Source: Chromera velia
Taxonomy: Eukaryota; Sar; Chromeraceae
Length of the DNA: 64,000 nt
Assembly: GCA_018398765.1 (NCBI GenBank)
Contig: JAHBMJ010005718.1
Coordinates: 1 to 64,000 of the forward strand
Direction: 5' to 3'
Under the pieces are notes generated by a model. That model had not been told where the DNA came from and ran no database searches. It saw only the letters and a program-made list of their open reading frames with translations. Made by a program: the position numbers and the translations under genes. Shown here piece by piece: positions 24,655-41,074 of the stretch; the stretch's first letter is position 1, and the number at the start of each line of letters is the position of its first letter.

Positions 24655-25837
24655 CATGAAAATCTCTTGCTTTCTGTCTCACCCCGTGTGGCCTCTTGCC
24701 AGGCTGTCTGCCTGCTCATCAGTCATTCAAAGAGTCACGTTGGCATTAGCGTAAGCACTGAGAAAAAAGAAAAGTAAAGTTCGGCAATTCGACAAAGGCA
24801 TGCAGGGCACTACAGGGCATAGTATTCCCCGGAGCATACAAGTGGACACAACATGTTTGTACTATACATATATTCTGTAGTGTTTGGCTGCTTTGGCAAA
24901 TTAGCGAAAATAATTGCTAGAGGGAAAGGGATCGAGGGACCCTTTCCCGCCATGTTGTGTGTTACTACCTAGGGGGACAAAATTCATCAATCAATCAATC
25001 AATGTATTATAATGCATAATTTTTTTGAAGAAAACTTTAACTATCATCCACCTACGGGTGCATACACACATTCACACACACACTCAAACACACATAGGTA
25101 GGCAGTCAGGCACGCACACACAGCCACAAGCGAGAACAGGCAGGCATAAGCATGCATCTCCCGTCTATCTCCGTCTCCAGCACACTTTTCTTTCTGAACG
25201 CGTGTATGCTGTTCGCGGCTATTCCAGCATCAGAAGATTAGCAGCAGCTTAACGAGATCGCACCTTATCGGTTTGCTATGGTTGGCTCCTTTGGTTATCG
25301 GCCCTGGGGTCAAATTCAACCACTACTTGTTGTTCAGTTCATTGTATACCCCTGCTGCGATTTGAGATCATCACATGCATCACGTTTTGGCTGTCGTTCC
25401 TCAATTATGGGTCTGCGGTGAAGAGAATAACGACCCTGGTTCATCAGCCCCCTCTTATAGGAGTCGGGCAAGCTCCGTAGGAATGCTGACTACCATCGCA
25501 AGGCAGCAGAGCTGCTGAGAGTGACCAGGAGGAGACGGCTCTAGCAATATCATGCACCCATGTATGCATGACATTTTTGTGCGCATGCCTAGATGCGTCT
25601 ACGTCGGCTGTCAATCTGCGGCCTCTGCGGCAAGGCGCCTTCGGCGCCCATCAGCTTTTACGGGCCCATGCCTTCGGCGCAAGCCGGCCTCTCCGGCAGG
25701 GCGCCTTCGGCGCCCATCAGCTTTTATGACCTTCGGCCATCAAAGTACTGGCTTTTACGGTCTTTGAGCATCAAAGCCTGACCAGCCTCTTGGGGGTAAA
25801 CAAACCATACTGTTTGAGTGTCGCTAACCGTTCTGAC
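24655..25837. other. intergenic; CA-rich patch and paired GC hairpins
   Basis: No gene is supportable. A CA-rich patch lies at 25060-25140. At about 25630-25735 two copies of GGCGCCTTCGGCGCC, each followed by CATCAGCTTTTA, form perfect 6-bp stems with a 3-nt loop. The LTR element's 5-bp target duplicate (CTGAC) is at 25833-25837. Confidence 0.55.
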
Positions 25838-26177
25838 CGTCGGATTTCCTCCTAGACTAAGAACGTAGTCTAGTTGGAGACTTATCATACCTTACCTCCT
25901 TAAGTCTGTCAGTCAGAGTTCACTTCCAAGGACTCCATTCAAGTGATACAGGTAGACGAAGACTGTACGGCATGCTTCTATTTTAAAATTAAAAATTATT
26001 TCTGTATTGCAAGTCTATTATTTCTTTCTCTGTATTGCCAGTCTGTCACTTAATTCTCTTAGTGCACTTAATTAATGCCGGCCGGGCTTAGTATTGCGAA
26101 GTTAGTTTCCCAGTCCCAGTTCTAGCAAGTTTGGCGGGTGATCAAGTCGCCGTACAAGCCACAACCGTTACGTAACG
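25838..26177 (-). repeat. 3' LTR (left copy)
   Basis: About 340 bp, nearly identical to the right copy. It carries small insertions: about 14 bp of AT near 25985, and a 6-bp CGTTAC duplication near its end. On the element strand it ends in CCGACG where the 5' copy has CCGACA. Confidence 0.9.
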
Positions 26178-26260
26178 CATTCCCCCCCCCCCCCNNNNNN
26201 NNNNNNNNNNNNNNNNNNNNNNNNNNNNNNNNNNNNNNNNNNNNNNNNCCCCCCCATGGC
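26178..26260. other. assembly gap in a poly-C/poly-G run
   Basis: 54 N at 26195-26248 are flanked by C runs on both sides. On the element strand this is a G-tract next to the 3' LTR, so the polypurine tract is probably here and failed to assemble. Confidence 0.8.
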
Positions 26261-26336
26261 CTGTACGCCTCACTTAGGCCGAAGCATGGAAATTGGCAAT
26301 CGCTTGTTTTGTATTCTTCAATGACGACAGGGGCTC

Positions 26337-27694
26337 TCATGATGCGTCTTCCAATGGATATCCCCTCCTGAGAACCTTGTACTGCTTGGCTTTGCCCCTC
26401 CCTCGGACTGCAAGGATTTTCTCGACTTTATACTCCTCCTCGGCCCAAGCGGGTATGCGGACAGACGGGGGGCGAGTCTCCCCACTCGGCTGACGGTAAG
26501 GCTTGCACAACGATGTGTGAATGATAGGGTGTTTCTTGCTCCCAGCAGGCAAAACAACCTCCAGATTGTCTTGAGGCAGAACGGTCTCGACTTCAAACGG
26601 ACTGAATGAAACTGAATCAAGCTTCTTGGCATATTCCCCCCCCTTCCCCACAGGACGTGGCCACCACGTGCGGTGCACCAGGACGTAATCTCCTACTTGG
26701 ATATTCTTGGCGGGACGCCGACGGCGGTTGGCATTTCGGGTCATGACTTGCTAGGCTGAGCGGAGTGAATCTCTCGCTGCAGCGATCATCTGGCTGTGCT
26801 CCTCCAGAAATTCCCCTGCGTTGAAAGAAGGTTCGACTGAGACTGGGAGATTGAGGGCAGGGGGGATGAGCAGGGACTTCCCACCATCGAGAGTGAGAGG
26901 TGCAAAACCAGTCCCCTCATGGACCGAAGAGTTGTATGCAAACTCCACATCATACAGAAATTCAGACCACCGGGAGTGCTTCGTATCTACCAGACACCGT
27001 AAAGCCTCCTCGAAGGTGCGATTCATTGAAATTTCTCTCTCTGGCACCCGCTGTGTCGTGGTGCGATGCAGTCGCAAAATCGACTTCTGAACCGCTGGAG
27101 GCATGGAGGGTCTACCAAAAGCGGGCGACAAAACGCGGATTACGGTCGCAGACGATATGACGCTGGAAGCCTTTCTTGCATGAAACGTGCTGGCGGTAGA
27201 TTCACGCGGTCTCCTCTGCTTCTGCTGTGCTGTGAGTAGGAATTAAGACGACTGCCTTGATGAGCCGGCAAAGCACCACAAGAATCGCATCAAACCCCTC
27301 ATCACCGGAAGGCGGCAAGTCAGTAAGACGGTCAATGCAGGTCGACTCCCAAGGGCGTGAAGGGATTATTAATCATAGGGAGGGGCTGCAGAAGCCCGGG
27401 ATGGGCCGCAGTGGGACCTTTGCTTCTCTGACACTGATCGCACGTGCGAACAAAAGAAGTGACTGACCTCTATATCTTGGGCCAGTAGTACAATGACGCC
27501 ACCTTCCGATAGGTCTTCCCCATCCCAAAGTGCGCAGCGTGCGGAGAGGAGTGCACCCAAGCCATCACAGTCCCCTGCTGAGATCTAGGAACACAGAGAC
27601 GATTCCCCTCAAAATATAGGAGACCGGCACGAAGCGACATGCCTCGCAAACGAAAGGTAAAATTAGGGGTAGGGGTGGGTGGGTGCTGCTGCAA
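26337..27694 (-). pseudogene. integrase and chromodomain part of pol, broken
   Basis: Segments in two or more frames. 27470-27694 contains the HHCC zinc region (HSSPHAAHFGMGKT, YYWPK). 26751-27131 carries the end of the integrase core with ALRCLVDTKHSRWSE and VEFAYNSSVHEGTGFAPL. 26337-26744 has the C-terminal domain (GDYVLVHR) and then a chromodomain-like end (VEKILAVRGRGKAKQYKVL). Frameshifts separate these parts and the catalytic DDE centre region is degraded. In chromoviruses this tail guides integration to particular chromatin. Confidence 0.8.
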
Positions 27695-27972
27695 CAGATA
27701 CTGAAGGACAGGGTGGAAGAAGGGATCGGCTGACTATCCCCTCCTGCAGGCATCAAGGAATGCCTGTGACTGTGTGGCGGAGACGTCAAACTCTGCAACT
27801 CCATCCCTATCCGAGACTGCTGCCCATCTCCCTCCCTAACTAAAGCCTGGCTCTCCTCAATCTCAGGAACCAAATCGGGTAGATCAACGTACTCTGCCCC
27901 TAAAGATCCAACGGGCTGGACAGACACCGGGACAGCCTCTGGCAGAGGCCTGAGACGTACAGGTAGACGCTA

Positions 27973-28558
27973 GGGGGGGGCACTCTGGAATGTTATGGTA
28001 GATTTTGAGCCCAAAATAACATATAATGTGAACAAAAACAAATTTTTGCGAGCCAGTCCGGCAACCTGGAGCTCCACTTTGTCAAGTTACCTCGAAATCT
28101 AATATTTTTAAAGTGTAGGCTACGTGGTTACTTTGGATTACCCCTTTTTTATCTTTGTCATACAAAGAGGTTACAGGTTACCCGGTTATGAGCATTTTAA
28201 GCTCAATAACCGACCAAATTTTTAACTTTTAAAAACATTCAAAATGATGTTTAGAACATGTTTGAATGCTTCTTGAAGGAGGTCACTTCATTTTTGAGGG
28301 GGGTCAAAAAAGGTTACGGGTTACCCGGTTATGGGGGGTTTGGGGGCAAAGTGAATATGACACATCATTTTTCATTATTTTTGACCATAACGTGAATTGT
28401 TTAACACTAGGTTTAACAATCTTGAAGCCAGTTTTATGAGTAACCAAACGTAACTAATTAATTGGCACCACTTTTGACTGATGGTTACATGTCACACATT
28501 GTAGGAGGGGGGGTGTAGGGTCAGTAACCATGGTGTAACCGGCTGAAGTGCCCCCCCC
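27973..28558. mobile_element. nested MITE-like DNA element with TA duplication
   Basis: 586 bp between two TA dinucleotides. It begins GGGGGGGGCACT and ends with the exact inverse, AGTGCCCCCCCC; including the TA and flanking base, 15 bp are perfectly inverted. The interior is AT-rich, has no meaningful ORF, and contains two similar blocks with GGTTACCCGGTTATG at about 28175 and 28325. It lies inside the retrotransposon between the RNase H and integrase parts, so it is younger. TA duplication is typical of Tc1/mariner-type transposition; the G-run terminus is unusual. Confidence 0.85.
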
Positions 28559-28728
28559 TAGGGTAGATGCTGAGCGCAACCTATGCGAGAAACCTCGGCG
28601 GAAGACGGCACGAGCTGCCGTGTGGCAGGAGGGTTTCAGGAAAGGGCGTTTGCTACAATGTTCGCTCTCCCTGGGATGTACTTTGGAGTGATGCCAAGTT
28701 CTTGCATGAACTTAATCCAGCGTCGGAC

Positions 28729-30767
28729 TCACAGGGAGCAAAATTCGAACGATCGATGGCTGAAATTTATGAGGTTCTGGTGATCGGTCCATATTTCAGA
28801 GTCTGAAGACAGGAAGTGTCTCCATACCTTTGCGAAATACACAATCGCTAGAAATTCTAACTCTCGAACGGGGTACTTGGCTTCTATAGATGTCAGACGG
28901 CGGGAGCCGAAAGCAAGGGGGCGGTATCTCCCGGTTACACAGTCCTTCTGAAGGGCGACAGCGCCAATGGCTCCTGTAGACTGCGATGCGTCGGGCACCA
29001 GAATGACTGGCTTGCTGGGATTGGGGAGTGCAAGGGTGGTATGCTCTTGTACTAGGCTCCTGTACTGCCTTCTTCAGCTCAGTAAACGCACGCGACTGTG
29101 CAGTCTTCCCTTTGAAGGGAACGTTCCCTTGGAGGAGGAATGTGAGAGGCCCCACAAGAAACGAGAACCTCGGGACAAACCGGCGAACTAATTGGCTAGT
29201 CCTAGAAACTGGTGCAGGAAAGTGCGGTCTGTGGGTTGTGCGAACTCAGTGAGCCCTTGCATTTTCTCATGGCTTGGTCCGACCCCCTTCTCATCAACCA
29301 CCAACCCCAAAAATGTTGCCTCTGTCCGAAGCCATACACATTTGGAGACCTTGACATAGAGCTGGTGTTCCCTCAAAAGGGAAAAAACTTGGTTGATGTG
29401 CTCAATATACTCCTCCGGAGTGCGGCTAAAAACAAAAACATCATCAATAAACATAACAACACACTTATCAAGGAGAGGACCCCAGGTCTGAGCACATCCG
29501 TAATGAGATGCATGCTGATGGAAGGTGCGTTACACAAACCAAACGGCATTACCAGCCATTCAAAACTGCCGTACTTTGTGACAAATGCCGTCTTCTCCTC
29601 GTCTCCCTCCCTGATCCTTGTCTGATGGAAGTATTGCCGTAAGTCTAGAGACGAGAAAAATTTCGCGCCGTGGAGGCGACTCAGCAGCTCCTCCGGGTGA
29701 GGAATGGGGAATTTGTCTCGGACTGTGATCTTGTTAAGTCCCATGAAGTCGAATCCGATTCGGATGCACATCCGTTGCGTCCCGTCTGCCTTCTGCACAA
29801 ACAGGACTGGCGCAGTATATGGATTTGTCGAAGGGCGGATGTGCCCTTTCTTGAGGTATGAGTCCAACTGCTGTCTCAGCTTGTTAAGCTGACCGTATGA
29901 CAGTCGGTAGGGTGCTCTCGCAGGAGGAGAGTGCCCTGCCTCGAGCTTAATCTCATACTCGATCTTTCGGTGGGGCGGGAGACCCGGGAGCTCGTCTGGG
30001 AACCGATCAAAATGTTTCTCGAGAACCGGTCGGACGCTGGGTGGGACTTCTTTGCTCTGGAGGTGCTTTTAGAATTCTGTGTAGGTCAAAGAATTGATGG
30101 GATGGTCAGGAGGGAAAGACGAAAGGGGCGGTGGGTCTCCAGGCTTACCGGTAGACTGCAGGGAATGCACCCCCAACGTATCACTCACCCCCCCCTTCCG
30201 CACTGCTTCGAGGCGGAACAGATGCATACGGGAACTGGGTCTCTTCATCAGCCAACGGAGCTCTGTCTGGCTAAAGAAGTCCTCCCCCTCCCCTTCCGCC
30301 GGGTACTCCTCGCTGTCAAGCAGGAGTAAGTCTCTCCCGGTCGGCGACTCACATGCGGGGATTGTGAGGGCCTTCTCATGGTAATGGGGGATAGGAATGT
30401 ACTTCTCACAGAAGGGCATCCCCAACACAACATCGTAATCATCGTTCAGATCGACTACTGTGAGATCCAGAGACGCGCTGAAGCCCTGGATGCAGAGGGG
30501 AAGGCCTTTGACCTCCTGGGAAATCGGAAGCTGCGGTCCCCTGTTCAACTCGCCCTTACACGCGGTTGGCTCATCGAGATCCCAGAGAGTGAAGCGGTTT
30601 GACTTGGCAACGGAATGGGCAAGGAAGTTTAAATCTGCCCCAGGATCGTACAGACAGCGAACAGGGACCCCCGCCAACCGACTGTGGAGGTTTTCGTGGA
30701 GTAATATCTGCAAAACGGGTAGCCGTTCCGCATGCCTGCATTCTACTTCTGCTGTTGCGACCCTCAC
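28729..30767 (-). pseudogene. protease, reverse transcriptase and RNase H part of pol, broken
   Basis: 30069-30767 holds a retropepsin-like region, with DPGADLNFL where D-S/T-G is expected and a DVVLGMPF partner motif. 29373-29867 holds the RT fingers (KGHIRPSTNPYTAPV, FPIPHPEELLSRLHGAKFFS). 29188-29454 holds the catalytic loop as FIDDVFVFS instead of Y-x-DD and the SKCVW motif. 28729-29155 holds RNase H (PDASQSTGAIGAV). Reading requires several frame changes, and altered motifs at PR and RT support an inactive copy. Confidence 0.85.
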
Positions 30768-30823
30768 ACCCCCGGCAGGAAGTCAGTGACTGGGCGTGCG
30801 GCAGGCTGCCACATCTGCTGGTG

Positions 30824-31897
30824 CTACATGGGCGAAGGTGCAAGGCCTGAGGGCACCACCGGACCTTGAGGTTGCATGAGAGGGTTACCGACCCCCATGT
30901 GCCTGAAATTCCGATTGTCAGGACGGGGAGGGGCATTCCGATGCTGCTGTTGTTGCTGCTGAAATGACTGGTATGGGAAGTTTCGGTGTTGCTGGGGGAG
31001 AAGACGGTTATTGGACTTTGGGCACCTGTTCGTCCGGTAGCCCTGTTGGTGGCAGTTGAAACATCTGTCTTCTCTGATGTGCCTCTGCACTTGCTCGTGT
31101 GACAGCGCGTATAGGCGCGACAATCTATCAATTTCCATCGGTGCAGGCCCCTCCGTATTACGCTGTTGCACCGTATGCCTGCCCCTATCGGCGCGCTTGC
31201 CTCTGATCAATTGGTCTTCCTCGTCTGCCACTGTCATGACGGCCTCAAGTCCCGTGACTCCCCGACGCTTCACAGCGAGACAAATGTCAGTTGGCAATCC
31301 CCTGAGGTAGTCGTGCAGCAGGTCGGCTTCTGTGACATCCTCAATTTGCATGGCCTTCTCTATGAAGTCATCGGTGTACTTCTGTACTATCTTGTTCCCA
31401 CATTTCATCGCTCGGACTTCCTCTCACAAACGTGTCTGAGCATTTGGGTCTTTGAATTTCTTCCCAATCCTCTCTTTGAAATTCTTCTACCCCTAGAACA
31501 GCGTTCGGAGGTTTTCGAGCTCGTACTACCTCTGCAGGGGACAGAATAGGTACTGACATGCTACTTTGCATTTTTTGGCTTCCGACGCTCACGACAAGCG
31601 AAGCCATCTCTCTGTCATACGAAGCTAATCTGGGAGTTGTTTGCGACTGCCTGCATACGTGAACGGCTCTTTGGGTTTCAAATTTGACTTCATGGCCGCT
31701 GGGGGGCTGTTCTCTGCGGTGCCCTGTTGTGTTGTCATGACTGTCTGCTGGTGGTTGATCAGCTCTTGGTGCAGCTGTTGATTCTGTTGGGTTAACTGCC
31801 TGTTTTGGACCTGCAGTGCCTGGATCTCAGCTTGCTGCTGCTGTTGAGTTTGAATGAGCTGCTGGATGAGCTCAGGAGTGATAGTAGACGGGTCCAT
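30824..31897 (-). pseudogene. gag with altered zinc knuckle, frameshifted
   Basis: Opens with ATG at 31897 (MDPSTITPELIQQLIQ), followed by a Gln-rich coiled-coil segment. It breaks by stop and frameshift near 31600 and resumes to 30824. The nucleocapsid motif reads CFNCHQQGYRTNRC, i.e. CCHC with the His replaced by Tyr. A Gln/Asn/Pro-rich tail follows. This is typical gag layout for a gypsy element, here a broken copy. Confidence 0.8.
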
Positions 31898-31947
31898 CCT
31901 GCCCGCACTTCAGACAACGGTTGAGAAGCAGAGCGGGGTCTCCCTGA

Positions 31948-31960
31948 GGCTCTGCTACCA
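31948..31960 (-). other. primer-binding site of the LTR element
   Basis: On the element strand, TGGTAGCAGAGCC starts immediately after the 5' LTR end (CCGACA). It resembles the initiator-Met tRNA complement TGGTATCAGAG used by many LTR elements, with one mismatch. Confidence 0.75.
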
Positions 31961-32280
31961 TGTCGGATTTCCTCCTAGACTAAGAACGTAGTCTAGTTGG
32001 AGACTTATCATACCTTACCTCCTTAAGTCTGTCAGTCAGAGTTCACTTCCAAGGACTCCATTCAAGCGATACAGGTAGACGAAGACTGTACGGTATGCTT
32101 CTATTTATTTCTGTATTATAAGTCTATTATTTCTTTCTCTGTATTGCCAGTCTGTCACTTAATTCTCTTAGTGCACTTAATTAATGCCGGCCGGGCTTAG
32201 TATTGCGAAGTTAGTTTCCCAGTCCCAGTTCTAGCAAGTTTGGCGGGTGATCAAGTCGCCGTACAAGCCACAACGTAACG
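31961..32280 (-). repeat. 5' LTR (right copy)
   Basis: 320 bp. On the element strand it runs from CGTTACGTTGTGGC to ATCCGACA and directly abuts the primer-binding site. The outer target duplicate CTGAC follows at 32281-32285. Confidence 0.9.
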
Positions 32281-32477
32281 CTGACGATGAAATTAGATTT
32301 TTTTTAAAAAAAAAAATATTGACTTAAAGTTTGTTCTTAGCATCTGGCCTATATGTTTTTCGTCTCTTCTTTCTGTCCTGGTTACTGCTCTCGCTGCAGC
32401 TAGCTCTCTCTCTCATGCGACCTTATACTTGACGCTCCTCCATCCGAATGCCTTCTTCGGCATTTGCTAAGTACTTC

Positions 32478-32972
<495 letters not shown>

Positions 32973-32989
32973 TTAGAGTTTCATTTAAT

Positions 32990-33540
32990 AGTAAAGCATA
33001 TTTTTGAATCAAGGAACATCATCACCACATATACATAATACAATAATATTATGAAATCAATCATAAAATTGCAAAAGAGACGCTTAGAGACCTGCAGTCT
33101 AGCTTCAAGTCAGAAACAAAAAGTAGTTAAATAAAAGATGCAATCGCGTTCATGCACTGTGTGCTTAGCCCTCAGGCTAAAAGAAACAATGCACATTCAA
33201 TTTGATCCTTTGATTGATACACACAATCCACTGTGCATAGACGTCTATGCAGCCTTTCTGCCGCCAAGCTGCTTGCCTCCACTCTCCACAAGAGTCAGAA
33301 GACCCCTAGCTCAAAAATCCCGTCTCAGACTGCTTCGATGCGAGTTGGAGTCTGAAGTGACATATATACTTCCAACGGTCTGCAATTAACTCAGAGCTTA
33401 GCCTTCCTTCTCTTTAGCATGGGAGGACCTTCCTTCATCTTTTTCTACTCTCTTCGGTCAATCTCTTTTTCGATTGCCAGTCCTAAGTATAAAAAATCAG
33501 AAACACGTTGGGACACCTCCCCTTCTGGTTTGCTTGCCGT
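32990..33540. other. AT-rich spacer
   Basis: No gene is seen between the LINE fragment and the GACA repeat. Confidence 0.4.
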
Positions 33541-33557
33541 CAGAGCATATGTAGACG

Positions 33558-33982
33558 ATAGACAGACAGACAGTCTGAGACAGACAGACAGACCGACAGA
33601 CAGACAGACAGGCAGGCAGGCAGGCAGGCAGACAGACAGACAGGCAGGCAGGCAGACAGATAGACAGACAGACAGACAGGCAGGCAGGCAGACAGACAGA
33701 CAGACAGACAGGCAGGCATGCAGGCAGGCAGGCAGACAGACAGACAGACAGACAGTCAGTCAGATAGACAGTCAGACGGTTAGACAGACAAGCAGGCAGG
33801 CAGGCAGAGAGACAGATAGACAGACAGTCAGTCAGATAGACAGTCAGACGGTCAGACAGTCAGACAGTCACTCAGTCAGTCACTCAGTCACACAGACAGA
33901 CAGACGGACAGACAGACAGACAGATAGACAGACAGACGGGCAGTTAAACAGGCAGGCAGACAGACAGACAGACAGACAAAGA
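33558..33982 (+). repeat. (GACA)n / (GGCA)n tetranucleotide satellite
   Basis: About 425 bp of GACA and GGCA units with GATA and GTCA variants. Because it lacks stops it forms a long spurious ORF (DRQTDRQAGRQ). Confidence 0.9.
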
Positions 33983-38401
<4,419 letters not shown>

Positions 38402-41034
38402 ATGTGGGTGTGGGGAGTTTTTGTTCTCCTTGCTTGCACCGTCTTTCCCAGTGCTGTCTCATTTGTCCTTGGTGGCTTGGGAAGTGGCACTGGGTCTCGC
38501 AGGTGGGCGCCTGCTCTTGCAGACAGACGGTTCCGAAATTCGAGGAGACTGGATGGAAGTAAAGTCGCATTGTTCTCTTCGAAGAGGAAGCAAGAAGACT
38601 GGAAAGAAGATGAGGAGGGGGAAGAGGGACATCTTCAGCATGCTGCCAAGCTGATGGCAAGTCTATCTTTTGCGGCTTTGTGCACTCTCTTTCCGATGCC
38701 CTCCGAGAGTCTCGCAGCTCCTCCGTCTGCCGAGGAAACTTCCCTCGCTTCTCAACGTCAGATCGCCTTCATAGAGAAGCAGTTGGACTCCCTTGTCATG
38801 ACAGACGCGCCCATACTCAGTCCAGATCAGTCAGCGCGGCCGTATGAAAGAGGGATCGCCCTTTCTTTTGAGGGAGATTCTCACCGGTTGATGGACCGCA
38901 GCCTGCTCCTGCCCCCGAACTTCGCTGACCGAGACGCCCAAATCAAATACTCTGTAGCAGACCCCCACTCTCTTGAGCAGGCCGTACAGGCAATTTTCGA
39001 CCCCCTGGGTGTGAACGTCGACATCGCCCCCCCCACCTCTCGAAGGCCGCATGGCGCACCCACCCGCCCCACATCCGCATCAACTGCAGATGCAACGAGG
39101 GAGGAAAGTGAGGGGGAAGGGGAGAGTTTGAAGAGAAGCGATAGCGGTGTGCAAGGGGAAGAGCAAGGGGGGGGTTTGCAGCCTGGTGGGCGTGCGCCCC
39201 TTCTCCGGTCTCCGATCATGACGATAAGTGAGATCGAGAGGGCCCAAGCAGAGGACACAGAGAAGCGGAAACAACTCTCTGAGGGGGGCCTAGCGTCATC
39301 TGCCGGTGCCTCGTCCGTCCAGCAGCTTCCGACTCCTGCTGACATGGACAAGGTAAGTCCTGTGATTGGGGGCCAGTCTCGTCTCGCGAAGCAGGCCCTA
39401 TCGAGGAAGATAGACTCCACCCAGAGGCAGTTTCTGCTCTTCAAATCGGGTCTGGACGCTTCTGCCAGGTTTGAGTTTGAGGACTCAGACAGAATCTTCA
39501 CAGAGCTTATCGAAAGGTCAGCAACCAGCTTTCTTCTCAACAACATACAGGAGCATGAGCAGATAGACAACCAGATAGGCTTACCGACACACAGAACAAA
39601 CGACAAAAGAGTGGAGGATTTATTTGATTCGAGTGTAAGACCAGAGTCCAATGAACGTGCCCCCTTCTGCTTCTCTCAACACTCCCCCTCCATTTCTCGG
39701 TCCTGGGTCATGAGAGACGTTTATTGGGTCCTGCACCTACCCTCTTACGCACGCTCATACGCACACGCATGTAGTACGGGAGAGGGAAGAAGTGTGTCCA
39801 AGTAGTTTCTCGACCTTCCGCCATATCTTCTGCCCTTTGCGTTTTCCTAAATGGCTTGATCAAAGGAAATAGTGGACTCAATTTTTTGTACGATTCAATG
39901 AGTGCATGCAGGTACGAGACGCCGATGTCTCTCAAAAATGAAAAGATGAGAAATACTCTTGCGCGGGCCTACTCAAACAGGTAGGTCAGTGAGCGAGCAC
40001 CCATCTGAGCGACTCTCTCTGACTTCTCTCTTTTCATTCTGCATGCATGTCGGTCGCATGGAGTGCCCATGCGTCCAAGAGAGTGGAACAGAATACGTGC
40101 ATGTCGACGGTGGCGACTTCTCTTCCGTTTCGCTCACAGGCACTCACTGTTTGCAGTATGGGTAGAGGAGCCCTTGGTTAGAGATGTCGATGGCCGAATG
40201 GATGGTCTCCTTGCTTGTTTCACAGGCCGGTGTTTAACGAAGGAAGAAAGGAAGGAAGCAGGCATGAACAGCTGTGCCGCCTGTTGGCTGTCCGTCCATA
40301 TGTTTGAAGAAGAAGAAAAAAAAGAGATCAAACCAAGGGGTCGTAACGTCTGTCTGTCTGTCTCCCTCCGCAGGGGCGCCCCCCCACCCCCCCGCCCCTT
40401 GTCTAAAGAACATGACGGTGCCGGTTCCCCCTATGTTGTATGTATTTGTTTCAAGTGCAGTACGCTTTTTTTCTCTTTTTTTCTCTCCCTTTTGTCTTGA
40501 GTGGAAGCAGCAGAGGATTAACGTGTGAACCCAGTGATCACGTGAAAGTCTGTCGGGAGGTGGAGAGGCAAGGGGCGCTTAACTCACCTTTCGGGCCCCC
40601 TGCCCACTTTGTTTGATTGTTGGTTCTGTTCTTTTGTCTTTGTTCTTTCTTTGTGTCTGTTATGTACATAACGAAAAGAAGCGAGAAGAAGAAACATATA
40701 GTCTGTCTGTTTGCCCGTCCGTCTCTCTGTCTGTGAAGAAAAGAAAGGAAGGAAGGGAGAAAGGAAGAAAGAAAGAGATTCCCTCTCTGGATGAATCAAG
40801 AGTTAGTGGATGCATTTGTGCAGAGGGAACGCGAGAATGATGATGGAACAACCAACAACTGCAATTTTGGATTTCACGTCAGTCGCTAGGTCTCTCTCAC
40901 ACATCAATCATATGTTAGAGAGGCCCCGGAAACTAAGGGCGACATCACTCCTTCTTAACTTCTCTGTGCTTCTCCCTCCATCCTCCTTCCTTCTTCGTCT
41001 GTTTGTTTGTTCATTATTCATCCGCATGTGTTGA

Positions 41035-41074
<40 letters not shown>

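Larger units (their letters stand above)
25838..32280 (-). mobile_element. Ty3/gypsy LTR retrotransposon, chromodomain type, decayed
   Basis: A 6.4-kb element read on the minus strand, with gag, protease, RT, RNase H, integrase and a chromodomain-like end in gypsy order. The LTRs lie at both ends, flanked by a perfect 5-bp duplication (CTGAC at 25833-25837 and 32281-32285). The primer-binding site directly inside the 5' LTR (about 31948-31960) begins TGGTAGCAGAGCC on the element strand, close to the initiator-Met tRNA type. The coding frame is broken by stops and frameshifts and by a nested TA-flanked insertion. A 54-N gap lies inside a G-run next to the 3' LTR, where the polypurine tract should be. 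It is a non-functional genomic copy. Confidence 0.92.
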
